Assembly (NCBI GenBank): GCA_035309005.1
Contig: DATGFP010000067.1
Location: 1-41,874, forward strand
Direction: 5' to 3'
DNA: 41,874 bases
Source of the DNA: DATARH01 sp035309005
GTDB lineage: Bacteria; Pseudomonadota; Alphaproteobacteria; ATCC43930; CGMCC-115725
The position numbers and the translations under genes were made by a program. Positions 23,270 through 31,832 of the stretch are shown piece after piece (position 1 is the first letter of the stretch; each line of letters starts with the position of its first letter). Below the pieces are notes generated by a model, which was not told where the DNA came from, did not search any database, and worked only from the letters and a program-made list of their open reading frames with translations.

Positions 23270-23443
23270 TGTCAGGCCCTCGCTCGGTATTCCCGCTCCT
23301 ATAACGGCGGGCCGCTCGCCCGGTTCACCAACCGCAACGAAAAAGCAGACGCGGCGAAAAAGCAGGCGCGCTAAGCTGGCGCGGCCCATGGGGAGCGGGT
23401 CCCGCTGGGGAGATCACGGCGAAGATCACGGGGGAGAGGTCGC

Positions 23444-24505
23444 ATGCCAAAGAGCTATCGCGTCGCGGTCATCGCCGGCGACGGCATCGGACGCGAGGTC
23501 GTGCCGGAGGGCATCGCGGCCATGGAGGCGGCGGCGCGGCGCTATGGCTTCGGGGTCGAATGGCGCGAATTCGACTGGAGCTGCGAGACCTACGCCAAGA
23601 CCGGCCGGATGATGCCGGAGGACGGGATCGCTCAGCTTACCCCGTACGATGCGGTATTCTTAGGCGCGGTCGGCTATCCCGGGGTGCCGGACCACGTGTC
23701 GCTGTGGGGCCTCCTGATCCCGCTGCGCCGCCATTTCCAGCAATACATCAACCTGCGGCCGGTGCGGCTCCTCGCCGGGGTCGACACGCCGCTCAAAAAC
23801 CGCGCGCCCGGCGACATCGATTTCTATGTCGTGCGCGAGAACAACGAGGGCGAATATTCGGCGATCGGCGGCCGCCTCTACGAGGGCACCGAATACGAGA
23901 TGGCGATGCAGCAGACGGTGTTCACGCGCCGCGGCTGCGACCGCGTGATGCGCTACGCCTTCGAGCTGGCGAAGACGCGCAAGAAGCACGTCACCTCGGC
24001 CACCAAGTCGAACGGCATCATCCACACGATGCCCTATTGGGACGAGCGCTTCGCCTCGGTCGCGAAGGACTACCCGGACATCAAGACCGACCAGTACCAC
24101 ATCGACATCCTGACCGCGCATTTCGTGCGCCACCCGGACTGGTTCGACGTCGTCGTCGGCTCCAACCTGTTCGGCGACATCCTGTCCGATCTGGGGCCGG
24201 CCTGCGTCGGTTCGATCGGCATCGCGCCCAGCGCCAACATCAACCCCGAGCGCGAATACCCCTCGATGTTCGAGCCGGTGCACGGGTCTGCCCCCGACAT
24301 CGCCGGGCGCGGCATCGCCAACCCGATCGGCCAGATCTGGTCGGGCGCGATGATGCTCGAGCATTTCGGCGAGCGCGCGGCGGCGCAGGCCGTCGAGCGG
24401 GCGATCGTCGAGGTGCTCGCCGACGGCGGCACCCGCACCCCCGATCTTGGCGGCAACGCCGGCACCAAGGATCTCGGCGCCGCGGTCGCCGCCGCGATCC
24501 GCTGA
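23444..24505 (+). CDS. Tartrate/D-malate dehydrogenase-type beta-decarboxylating dehydrogenase
   Basis: A 353-residue enzyme of the isocitrate/isopropylmalate dehydrogenase family, in the tartrate dehydrogenase/decarboxylase (D-malate dehydrogenase) branch. It has IAGDGIGREVVPEG (9-22), the substrate-arginine strand YINLRPVRLL (101-110), VVRENNEGEYS (129-139, catalytic Tyr138), Lys188, the metal aspartates Asp221, Asp245 and Asp249 (GSNLFGDILSD), and the NAD-binding EPVHGSAPDIAGRGIANP (277-294). It oxidises a 2-hydroxyacid with NAD+ and Mn2+/Mg2+ and may decarboxylate the product. No leucine-synthesis genes are near, which supports a catabolic role over leuB. GGGGAGAGG precedes the ATG. The choice among tartrate, D-malate and related acids is open. 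Confidence 0.9.
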   Translation: MPKSYRVAVIAGDGIGREVVPEGIAAMEAAARRYGFGVEWREFDWSCETYAKTGRMMPEDGIAQLTPYDAVFLGAVGYPGVPDHVSLWGLLIPLRRHFQQYINLRPVRLLAGVDTPLKNRAPGDIDFYVVRENNEGEYSAIGGRLYEGTEYEMAMQQTVFTRRGCDRVMRYAFELAKTRKKHVTSATKSNGIIHTMPYWDERFASVAKDYPDIKTDQYHIDILTAHFVRHPDWFDVVVGSNLFGDILSDLGPACVGSIGIAPSANINPEREYPSMFEPVHGSAPDIAGRGIANPIGQIWSGAMMLEHFGERAAAQAVERAIVEVLADGGTRTPDLGGNAGTKDLGAAVAAAIR

Positions 24506-24545
24506 GGCTGGATCGCGCCACCTCGCCAGATGCCGCGATAAGGCG

Positions 24546-25994
24546 ATGCGGCGCGCCCGACTGGCGATCCTCGCCACCCTGGTTCTAGGCGGGGCTCTGG
24601 GCGGGCTGACGGGGTGCGCGAGCGAACCGCCGGCGCCGCTGTCGCCGGCGCAAAACGCCGCCGCGCTCGAGGCGCGCTCGCTCGACGATCCCGGGTTGCA
24701 GCGCTTCATCGCGAGCGCACTCGGGCGACCATCGCCGGCGCGGGCGCGCTGGGGCCTTGCCCGGCTCACCCTCGCCGCCCTCTATTACCATCCCTCGCTC
24801 GACTTGGCGCGCGCCACGCTGGCGGCGGCGCAGGCCGCAATCGTCACGGCAGGCCAGCTTCCGAACCCGACGCTGAGCCTCGCCGGCGCTTTCGGCAGCG
24901 CCGCCGCGGCGGGCGCGATCCCGGCCGGCGCCGCGCCGATGACGCTCGGCCCGGTTATCGATTTTGTGCTCGAAATCGGCGACAAGCGCGAATACCGCAG
25001 CGCCGCGGCCCGCCACCGCGCCGCCGCTGCGCGCCAGGATCTCGCGACTGCGGCGTGGCAGGCGCGCGCCCGGGTGCGCGGCGCGCTGATCGATCTGTGG
25101 AGCGCCGAAGGCCGCTTGTCGCTGGCGCGCCGCCGCCTGGCGCTGCAGGACGAATTGGTCGGGCTTCTGGAAAGCCGGCTCGCGGCGGGCGCGGCGGCCT
25201 CGCCCGAAATCAGCCGCGAGCGCGTCGAGCGCGAACAGCTCGCGCTTGGCCTGCGCGACGCCGAAGCCGCCCGCGCCGATGCCCGGGCGCGGCTGGCGAG
25301 CGCGGTCGGCGTCCCGCTCGCGGCGCTCGACGGCGCCGCGCTCTCGTTCGACGCCTTGGAGCACCCGGCAGCGCCGCCCGATCTTGCGGCGGGCGCGCTG
25401 CGCCGCCGCGCCCTGACCGGTCGCAGCGATGTCGCCGCCGCGCTGGCGCGGTACGAGGCGGCGCAATCGGCATTGCAGCTGGCGATCGCCGGCCGCACCC
25501 CGGACGTCACCCTCGGACCGGGCTACGAATATGATTTCGGCGTCAATAAATACCTGCTCGGCCCGTCCCTGAGCTTGCCGATCTTCAACCATAACGAGGG
25601 GCCGATCGCCGAGGCGGTCGCGGCGCGGCAGGCCGCGGCGGCCCGCTTCACCGCGCTGCAGGCTGCGATCCTCGGCGCGCTCGACGAGGCCGTCGCCTAT
25701 TTGGCGGCGGCCGATGCGGCGGTGGCGAGCGGCGACGCGCTGCTGGCCGACGCGCGCCGTCGCGAAACCCAGCTGCGCCAGTCGTTCGCGGCGGGCCGCA
25801 TCGACCGGCCGACGCTGGTCGCCGCCGGGATCGAGCGGCAGACGGCCGAACTCGCGCGCTTCGCGGCGCTCGTCCGGCAGCGCCAAGCGCTGGGCCGCCT
25901 CGAAGACGCGCTGCAGCAGCCGTTGTTCGAGCCGGCGGCGGCGCTGCCGGCGCCCGAGCAAAGCCCGCGCCCGGCGGCGGGACCGGCGGCATGA
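24546..25994 (+). CDS. TolC/CusC-family outer-membrane efflux lipoprotein
   Basis: A 482-residue outer-membrane factor, first gene of an RND tripartite pump. The signal peptide ends in a lipobox (GGLTG-Cys), as in CusC/CzcC/OprM relatives. Two repeats rich in long amphipathic helices follow, with family landmarks LYYHPSLDLARATLAAA, AGQLPNPTLSLAGAF, the central DELVGLLESRLAAGAAASPE, and TPDVTLGPGYEYDFGVNKYLLGPS before the strand-forming LPIFNHNEG. It trimerises to form the exit channel. The ATG at 24546 fits the signal peptide; the ribosome-binding site (AAGG) is weak and very close. The next gene overlaps it by 4 bp (ATGA), showing translational coupling. Confidence 0.9.
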   Translation: MRRARLAILATLVLGGALGGLTGCASEPPAPLSPAQNAAALEARSLDDPGLQRFIASALGRPSPARARWGLARLTLAALYYHPSLDLARATLAAAQAAIVTAGQLPNPTLSLAGAFGSAAAAGAIPAGAAPMTLGPVIDFVLEIGDKREYRSAAARHRAAAARQDLATAAWQARARVRGALIDLWSAEGRLSLARRRLALQDELVGLLESRLAAGAAASPEISRERVEREQLALGLRDAEAARADARARLASAVGVPLAALDGAALSFDALEHPAAPPDLAAGALRRRALTGRSDVAAALARYEAAQSALQLAIAGRTPDVTLGPGYEYDFGVNKYLLGPSLSLPIFNHNEGPIAEAVAARQAAAARFTALQAAILGALDEAVAYLAAADAAVASGDALLADARRRETQLRQSFAAGRIDRPTLVAAGIERQTAELARFAALVRQRQALGRLEDALQQPLFEPAAALPAPEQSPRPAAGPAA

Positions 25995-27049
25995 CCCCGC
26001 GGCGCCGGGCGGCCGCCGCGCTTGTCGCCGGGATAATCGCGCTCGCCGTCATCGTGGTCGGGGTGCGGGAATTTGCCGGGCGGCGCGGCGGGGCCGGCCC
26101 GGAGCGAGCCGCCCAAGCCGCGCCACCGGCCGCGACGAGCGAGGGCGAGCCGGTGGTCAAGCTCGCCGCCGCGGCCCAGCGCGACGGCGCGATCGCGACC
26201 ATGCGGGTGCACAACGCCGCCCACCCTGAGCGGCTGCGCGCCTACGGGCGGGTGCTCGACCTGCAGCCGCTCATTGGGCTGGCCAACGACCATGACCGGG
26301 CGAAAGCGGCGCTGGACGTCGCGCAGGCGAAGCTCGCGGCGTCGCGCAGCGCCTTCGAGCGCGCCCAGAAGCTCTACAAGGACCGGCAGAACATTTCGGC
26401 CGCCGAGCTGCAGAGCGCCGAGGCGGCCTACCGCGTCGACCAGGCCGGGGTCGCGGCGGCGCAAGCGCAGCTGCGCACGCTGGCGGCGACCGCGCAACAG
26501 GGCTGGGGCACGGCGCTCGCCGACGCCGTCGCCAACGACAGCGACCTCTTGAAGCAGCTGATCGGCCGGCAGAAAATACTGCTGCAGGTGACGCTGCCGC
26601 CGGGGCAAGCCGTCGAGCCGCCGCGCGCCGGCGCGGTCGTCGCGCTGGACGGCGGCGGCCGCGTGGCGCTCGACTTCGTCTCGGCCGCGAGCAAGACCGA
26701 CCCGGCCGTCCAGGGCATCAGCTTTTACTTCACCGCGCCGGCCGAGAGCGAGCTCCTGCCCGGCATGAGCGTCCTCGCCCTGCTGCCGCAGGGCGCGACG
26801 GTCGAAGGCGCGGCAATACCGGCCGCGGCGGTGGTCTGGGAAGGCGGCCGCGCCTGGGCCTATTTCCGCGTCGCCCCCGACACCTTCGCCCGCCGCCCGG
26901 TATCGGCCGAGCGGCGCGCTGCCGACGGCGGCTACCTGATGCCGGGCCTCCCCGAGGGCGCCGAAATCGTGGTCGGCGGCGCGCAGATCCTGCTCTCCGA
27001 GGAATTCCGCGCGCAGACCGGCGCCGGCGGCCAGGGCGACGAGGATTAG
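25991..27049 (+). CDS. RND efflux periplasmic adaptor (HlyD/CusB-like)
   Basis: A 352-residue membrane-fusion protein. An N-terminal anchor or uncleaved signal (AAAALVAGIIALAVIVVGV, residues about 6-24) leads into a beta-barrel/lipoyl region, a helical hairpin (AKAALDVAQAKLAASRSAFE to AQAQLRTLAATAQ, about 95-170), and a C-terminal membrane-proximal part with LLPGMSVLALLPQ and GLPEGAEIVVGGAQILLSEE. It is shorter than CusB, and I see no Met- or His-rich metal-binding N-terminus. It links the RND pump to the outer-membrane channel. Coupled by overlap to the gene before it and 3 bases from the one after, it is the middle gene of a three-gene operon. Confidence 0.9.
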   Translation: MTPRRRAAAALVAGIIALAVIVVGVREFAGRRGGAGPERAAQAAPPAATSEGEPVVKLAAAAQRDGAIATMRVHNAAHPERLRAYGRVLDLQPLIGLANDHDRAKAALDVAQAKLAASRSAFERAQKLYKDRQNISAAELQSAEAAYRVDQAGVAAAQAQLRTLAATAQQGWGTALADAVANDSDLLKQLIGRQKILLQVTLPPGQAVEPPRAGAVVALDGGGRVALDFVSAASKTDPAVQGISFYFTAPAESELLPGMSVLALLPQGATVEGAAIPAAAVVWEGGRAWAYFRVAPDTFARRPVSAERRAADGGYLMPGLPEGAEIVVGGAQILLSEEFRAQTGAGGQGDED

Positions 27050-27052
27050 GGG

Positions 27053-30000
27053 GTGCCGGGCGGCGCGAGCCTGCAGGCCGCATTCATCCGCTTCGCGATC
27101 CGCTACCGCGGCGTGGTCATCGCGCTCGCCTTCGCGCTCCTGGGCTACGGCTTCTACGTGCTGCCCGGCGCGAAATACGACGTCTTTCCGGAATTCGCCC
27201 CGCCGCAGGTGCAGATCCGCACCGACGCGCCCGGGCTGGCGCCGGAGCAGGTCGAGACGCTCGTCACCCAGCCGCTCGAAAACACCGTCAACGGGGTGCC
27301 GGGGCTGAGCAGCCTGCAATCAACTTCGGTGCAGAGCCTCTCGGTCATCACCGCGACCTTCGCGGCCTCGAGCGATGTCTACCGCGACCGCCAGCTGCTC
27401 GGCGAGCGGCTGAACGAGGCGGCGACGCTGCTGCCGGCCGGCATCGCGGCGCCGACCATGACGCCGCTGACCTCGTCGACCAACATCGTGCTGGTCGCCG
27501 GCCTGACCTCCGAGCGGCGCTCGCTGATGGATCTGCGCACCACGGCGGCCTGGACGATCCGGCCGCGGCTGCTCGCGGTGCCGGGCGTCGCCAGCGTCGC
27601 GATCTTCGGCCGCGACGCGCGCTCGATCGAGGTGCAGATCCATCCACAGGCGCTGGAGCGCTTCGGCATCGGGCTCAACGACGTGCTGGCCGCCGCCCGG
27701 CGCGCGACCGGGGTGCGCGGCGGCGGCTTCATCGACACCGCCAACCAGCGCATCACGCTGCGCACCGAGGGGCAATCGCTGACGCCGCGAGAGATCGCGC
27801 GCACCGTGATCGCCAGTTCCGGCGGCGGAAATGTGCTGCTCGGCGAGGTCGCCACCGTGGCGGTCGCTCCGAAGCCGCCGTTTGGCGCCGCCGCGATCGA
27901 CGGCCAGCCCGGGATCGTCTTCAACGTCTACGAGCAATACGGCGCCAACACGCTGCTCGTCACCGAGCGCCTCGACGCCGCGCTCGCCGAACTGCGCCCC
28001 GGCCTCGAACGCGACGGCGTCGCGCTGCATGCCGATCTCTTCCGCCCGGCGAGCTTTATCGACCGCGCGACCGGTAACGTCCGCTCTTCGCTCCTGCTTG
28101 GCGCGGTGCTGGTGGTCGTCGTCATCTTCCTCTTCATGTTCGATTTGCGCACCGCGGCGATTTCCTGCGTCGCGATCCCGCTGTCTCTGTTCGCCGCAAT
28201 CATCGTGCTGCTGCGCTGCGACATGACCCTCAACACGATGACCCTCGGCGGGCTGGCGATTGCGATCGGCGTCGTGGTCGACGACGCCGTCGTCGACATC
28301 GAAAACATCGTCAGGCGGCTGCGCCAGAACCAGGCGCTGCCGGCGCCGCGCCCGATCGCGCCGGTGGTGTTCGCGGCCTGTTTCGAGGTTCGCGGTGCCG
28401 TCGTCTACGCGAGCTTCGCGGTCCTCCTCGTCGTGCTGCCGATCCTCGCGCTGCCGGGGCTTGCCGGCCGCCTCTTCGCACCGCTCGGCATCGCCTACGC
28501 GCTCGCCGTCATCGCCTCCCTGGTCGTCGCGCTGACCGCGATACCGGCGCTGGCGATGGTCCTCTTGACCGGCGGGCATCTGAAGCCCGCCGAGCCGCCG
28601 GTGATGCGCCGCTCGAAAGCGCGCTACCGCAATCTGTTGCGCAAAATCATCGGGCGGCCCGGCGCGGCAATCGCCGCGAGCGCCGTGCTGACGCTCGCCA
28701 GTTGCGCGCTGCTGCCGCTGTTCGGCGCGAGCTTCATCCCGGAACTGAAGGAAGGGCATTTTATCGTCCACATGCCGACCATGCCGGGCACCTCGATCGA
28801 CGCGTCGCTGCGCCTCGGCGAATTGGTGACAAAAGCCCTGCGCGCGCTGCCGGCGGTGCGCTCGGTGGCGCAGCGCGTCGGGCGCGCCGCCTTCGCCGAC
28901 GACACCTACGGCACCAACTACAGCGAGTTCGAAGTCGACCTGAAGCCGCTTGGCGGCCGGGCGCTCGCCGCCGCGCAGAGCGACATCCGCCGCGCGCTGG
29001 CCGCGGTCCCGGGCGCCAATTTCGCGATCAACACGTTCCTCACCGAGCGCTTCGAGGAGATCCTCTCGGGCTACCGGGCGCCGATCGTCGTCAATGTGTT
29101 CGGCGACGATTTGGACCTGCTCGACAAGAAGGCGCGCGAGGTGGCGGCAATCCTCGGCCGGGTGCCCGGCGCCGCCGACGTCGAAGTGCGCTCGCCGCCC
29201 GGGGCGCCGCAGCTGACCGTCCGGCTGCGCGACGCCGACCTCGACCGCTGGGGCCTCAATCCGGTCGATGTGTTGGAGGCCGTCCGTACCGCCTACCAGG
29301 GCGATACGGTCGGCCAGGTCTATGACGGCAACCGGGTCTTTCCGGTTATCGCGATCCTCGATCCGGCAAGCCGCGCTGGCATCGGTCAGGTAGCCGATTT
29401 GCCGCTGCGCACGCCGGGCGGCGCCTACGTGCAGCTGCGGCAGGTCGCCGATGTCGAGCCTGGTTCGGGCCGCTACCAGATCGTGCATCTGGCGGCGCAG
29501 CGGCTGCAGACCGTCACCGCCAACGTGGTCGGCCGCGACGTCGTCTCGTTTGCCGCGGAAGCACGGGCGCAGATCGAGAAATCGCTGGCGCTGCCGGCCG
29601 GCACCTATGTCCAATTCGCCGGCGAGGCCGCGGCGCGGCGCAGCTCGCAGCACGACCTGCTGGTCAACGCCGGCATCGCGGCATTGGGCATCGTGCTGCT
29701 GCTGTCGATGGTGACGCGCAGCCCCGCCAACCTGATCCTGGTGTTGACCAACCTGCCCTTTGCGTTTGTCGGCGGCGTTTTCGCGGTGCTGGCGACCGGC
29801 GCAATCGTTTCGCTCGGCTCACTGGTCGGGTTTGTCGCGTTGTTCGGGATCACGCTGCGCAATTCCATTCTGATGATCGCGCATTACGACCATCTGGTCG
29901 GGGAGGAAGGCCGCGCCTGGACGCCCGAGACCGCGATCGAGGGAGCGGCCGACCGGCTGACGCCCATTCTGATGACCTCGCTGGTGACCGCCCTCGGAAT

Positions 30001-30172
30001 CCTGCCCTTGGCGCTTGGCGCCAGCGAGCCGGGCCGCGAGATCGAGGGCCCGATGGCGATCGTGATGCTGGGCGGCCTCGTCAGCTCGCTGGCGCTCAAT
30101 CTTTTGGTATTGCCGACGCTCGCGGTGCGCTGGTTCGATCCGGTGCCCGACCCGGCGTCGCCGGCCGCATGA
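27053..30172 (+). CDS. RND efflux pump inner-membrane subunit (CzcA/CusA-like)
   Basis: A 1039-residue, 12-helix pump. The GTG at 27053 follows GAGG and gives the usual N-terminal helix (FAIRYRGVVIALAFALLGYG). The porter region looks like the heavy-metal (HME) branch: KYDVFPEFAPPQVQIRTDAPG, VETLVTQPLENTVNGVPG, and GVASVAIFGRDAR. Yet TM4 reads AIGVVVDDAVVDIENIV: Asp410-Asp411 side by side as in AcrB-type drug pumps. Ala404 stands where CzcA has its first Asp (D402), with Asp410 and Glu417 at the D408/E415 places. GLVSSLALNLLVLPTLAVRW ends the last helices. Substrates (metal or organic) are therefore unclear. No two-component regulator lies next to the operon. Confidence 0.9.
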   Translation: MPGGASLQAAFIRFAIRYRGVVIALAFALLGYGFYVLPGAKYDVFPEFAPPQVQIRTDAPGLAPEQVETLVTQPLENTVNGVPGLSSLQSTSVQSLSVITATFAASSDVYRDRQLLGERLNEAATLLPAGIAAPTMTPLTSSTNIVLVAGLTSERRSLMDLRTTAAWTIRPRLLAVPGVASVAIFGRDARSIEVQIHPQALERFGIGLNDVLAAARRATGVRGGGFIDTANQRITLRTEGQSLTPREIARTVIASSGGGNVLLGEVATVAVAPKPPFGAAAIDGQPGIVFNVYEQYGANTLLVTERLDAALAELRPGLERDGVALHADLFRPASFIDRATGNVRSSLLLGAVLVVVVIFLFMFDLRTAAISCVAIPLSLFAAIIVLLRCDMTLNTMTLGGLAIAIGVVVDDAVVDIENIVRRLRQNQALPAPRPIAPVVFAACFEVRGAVVYASFAVLLVVLPILALPGLAGRLFAPLGIAYALAVIASLVVALTAIPALAMVLLTGGHLKPAEPPVMRRSKARYRNLLRKIIGRPGAAIAASAVLTLASCALLPLFGASFIPELKEGHFIVHMPTMPGTSIDASLRLGELVTKALRALPAVRSVAQRVGRAAFADDTYGTNYSEFEVDLKPLGGRALAAAQSDIRRALAAVPGANFAINTFLTERFEEILSGYRAPIVVNVFGDDLDLLDKKAREVAAILGRVPGAADVEVRSPPGAPQLTVRLRDADLDRWGLNPVDVLEAVRTAYQGDTVGQVYDGNRVFPVIAILDPASRAGIGQVADLPLRTPGGAYVQLRQVADVEPGSGRYQIVHLAAQRLQTVTANVVGRDVVSFAAEARAQIEKSLALPAGTYVQFAGEAAARRSSQHDLLVNAGIAALGIVLLLSMVTRSPANLILVLTNLPFAFVGGVFAVLATGAIVSLGSLVGFVALFGITLRNSILMIAHYDHLVGEEGRAWTPETAIEGAADRLTPILMTSLVTALGILPLALGASEPGREIEGPMAIVMLGGLVSSLALNLLVLPTLAVRWFDPVPDPASPAA

Positions 30173-30342
30173 GGCGCCCGGGCGGTTGAATGCTGCAGGC
30201 AAGCATTGCGCAAGTAACTGCGTCAGTTGGCCACACTCGGGGCAGCCATGCCGGCGCCGCCATTGCGCCATTTTTTGGCCGCGTTAAGTTCCGCGTTGCC
30301 CGCAAAAGCTGCCTGTAAAAGCGGCACCCAAAAGGAGTGATC
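30173..30342. promoter_or_regulatory. Upstream region of MFS transporter with small dyads
   Basis: This 170-bp gap separates the RND operon from the MFS gene. It has two short perfect stems: AATGCT/AGCATT at 30189-30207 (7-base loop) and AACTG/CAGTT at 30216-30228 (3-base loop). No T-run follows either, so they may be regulatory or chance. The MFS ribosome-binding site AAAGGAG is at 30331-30337. Confidence 0.3.
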
Positions 30343-31650
30343 ATGGTCCGCTCGCTGGAGCAAATTGCCATGCGCAAGGTCTACTTGCGCATTCTGCCGT
30401 TCGCGGCCTTGACCTATTTCTTCTGTTACCTCGACCGCATCAACGTCGGCTTCGCGGCGCTGACGATGAACAAGGATCTGGGGCTCGACGCGGCGCTCTA
30501 CGGCATGGCGGCCGGCGCCTTTTTCTGGGGCTATGTGCTGTTCGAGGTGCCGAGCAACATCATCCTCGAAAAGGTCGGCGCGCGGCTGTGGATCGCCCGC
30601 ATCATGGTGACCTGGGGGGTAATCTCGGGGTGCACCGCGTTTGCCACCGGGCCTTACAGCTTCATGGCGATCCGCTTTCTGCTGGGGCTCGCCGAGGCCG
30701 GCCTCTTCCCCGGTTTCGTACTCTATTTCACCTACTGGTTCCCGGACAGCTACCGCGCCCGGGTCAACGCCGGCTTCACTCTCGCGCTGCCGGTCGCGGT
30801 GGCGCTCGGCGCCCCGATTTCGACCGCGCTCCTCGGCCTCAATGGTCTGTGGGGGCTCAAGGGCTGGCAGATCATGTACATGTTCGAGGCGGTGCCGACC
30901 GTCCTCATCGGCGTCGCGGTCTTCTTCCTGCTGACCGACCGGCCGGAAAAGGCGACCTGGCTCAAGAGCGAGGAGCGCTCCTGGCTCGCCGCCCGGATCG
31001 CCGGCGAGACGCGGCAGATCGAGGGACAGCACGGCGTCGGCATCTGGCGCTCGTTCTGGGACCCCAAGGTCGTGCTGCTGTCGCTCAACTACACCGGGAT
31101 CGTCACGGCCAGCCTCGGCATGCTGCTGTTCCTGCCGACCATCATCAAGGAACTCGGCATCTCCAACATGCAGGTCGGCTGGATCACGATGATCCCCTAC
31201 GGCTGCGGCGCGGTGTCGATGGTGTTTTTCGGCTGGCTGTCGGACCGCATCGGCGAGCGCCGCTGGACGCTGTTCTGGACCTGCGCGCTCTCGGCCGTCG
31301 GCCTCGTCATCGCCGGCATGACGATCGGCAGCTGGTGGTCGGTCGTCGGGATGTCGATCACCGCAATTGGGCTCTACGGCACCAAGGGGCCGTTCTGGTC
31401 GATGCCGACGATGTTCCTGACCGGCGCGGCGGCCGCCTCCGGCATCGCCTGGATCAATTCGCTGGGCAATCTCGGCGGCTTTTTCGGGCCGAGCATCGTC
31501 GGCTGGGCGAAAAACCTGACCGGCAGCTACGCCGGCGGGCTCTACGCGCTGGCGGTGTGCGCCCTGCTGTCGGCGGTCATCTCGCTCTTTTGGCTGCGCA
31601 TCCCGAGCGCGATTGTCGCCAGCGAGGAGATCATCGCGGCGGCCGAGTAG
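30343..31650 (+). CDS. MFS transporter, anion:cation symporter (ACS) type
   Basis: A 435-residue, 12-helix inner-membrane transporter. The opening RKVYLRILPFAALTYFFCYL then DRINVGFAALTMNKDLG is the signature of the ACS family, which takes up organic anions such as tartrate, phthalate, 4-hydroxyphenylacetate, glucarate or allantoate with H+. FEVPSNIILEKVGARLWIAR, RFLLGLAEAGLFPGFVLYFT and the mid-loop GWLSDRIGERRW (MFS motif A) support it. The ATG at 30343 sits 5 bases after AAAGGAG. It stands alone between the RND operon and the esterase on the opposite strand. The tartrate-type dehydrogenase about 6 kb upstream is one possible partner, but nothing links them directly. Confidence 0.92.
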   Translation: MVRSLEQIAMRKVYLRILPFAALTYFFCYLDRINVGFAALTMNKDLGLDAALYGMAAGAFFWGYVLFEVPSNIILEKVGARLWIARIMVTWGVISGCTAFATGPYSFMAIRFLLGLAEAGLFPGFVLYFTYWFPDSYRARVNAGFTLALPVAVALGAPISTALLGLNGLWGLKGWQIMYMFEAVPTVLIGVAVFFLLTDRPEKATWLKSEERSWLAARIAGETRQIEGQHGVGIWRSFWDPKVVLLSLNYTGIVTASLGMLLFLPTIIKELGISNMQVGWITMIPYGCGAVSMVFFGWLSDRIGERRWTLFWTCALSAVGLVIAGMTIGSWWSVVGMSITAIGLYGTKGPFWSMPTMFLTGAAAASGIAWINSLGNLGGFFGPSIVGWAKNLTGSYAGGLYALAVCALLSAVISLFWLRIPSAIVASEEIIAAAE

Positions 31651-31694
31651 CGCCGCTAACGCGTCATCCGATCAGGTTGAATCGCCCCCTATTC

Positions 31695-31796
31695 GTCATT
31701 GCCGGGCTTGTCCCGTGGGCCTTCAGCCCACGGACTTGATCCGTGGGCATCCGCGAGAAGCTGCACGTGGATCCCCGGGTCAAGCCCGGGGATGAC
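31695..31796. repeat. Palindromic intergenic repeat (CCCGGGCTTG type) with an inner hairpin
   Basis: The ends GTCATTGCCGGGCTTG (31695-31710) and CAAGCCCGGGGATGAC (31781-31796) pair with two mismatches. Inside, CCGTGGGC and GCCCACGG around a 5-base loop form a perfect hairpin at 31713-31733, and a third copy of CCGTGGGC follows at about 31741. The element lies between the convergent MFS and esterase genes and may act as a two-way transcription stop. Confidence 0.8.
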
Positions 31797-31832
31797 GAGA
31801 TGAGGGTGATCGAACCTTCAATGCATTCCACG

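Noticed and set aside
23444..24505. Assignment of the dehydrogenase as leuB (3-isopropylmalate dehydrogenase)
   Set aside because: The sequence resembles the tartrate/D-malate branch and no leucine-biosynthesis gene is near; the family overlap leaves some doubt.
27320..29653. A 777-codon minus-strand open frame inside the RND pump gene
   Set aside because: It lies fully antisense to a well-supported RND gene, and its Arg/Asp/Gln/His-rich composition is that of a shadow frame.
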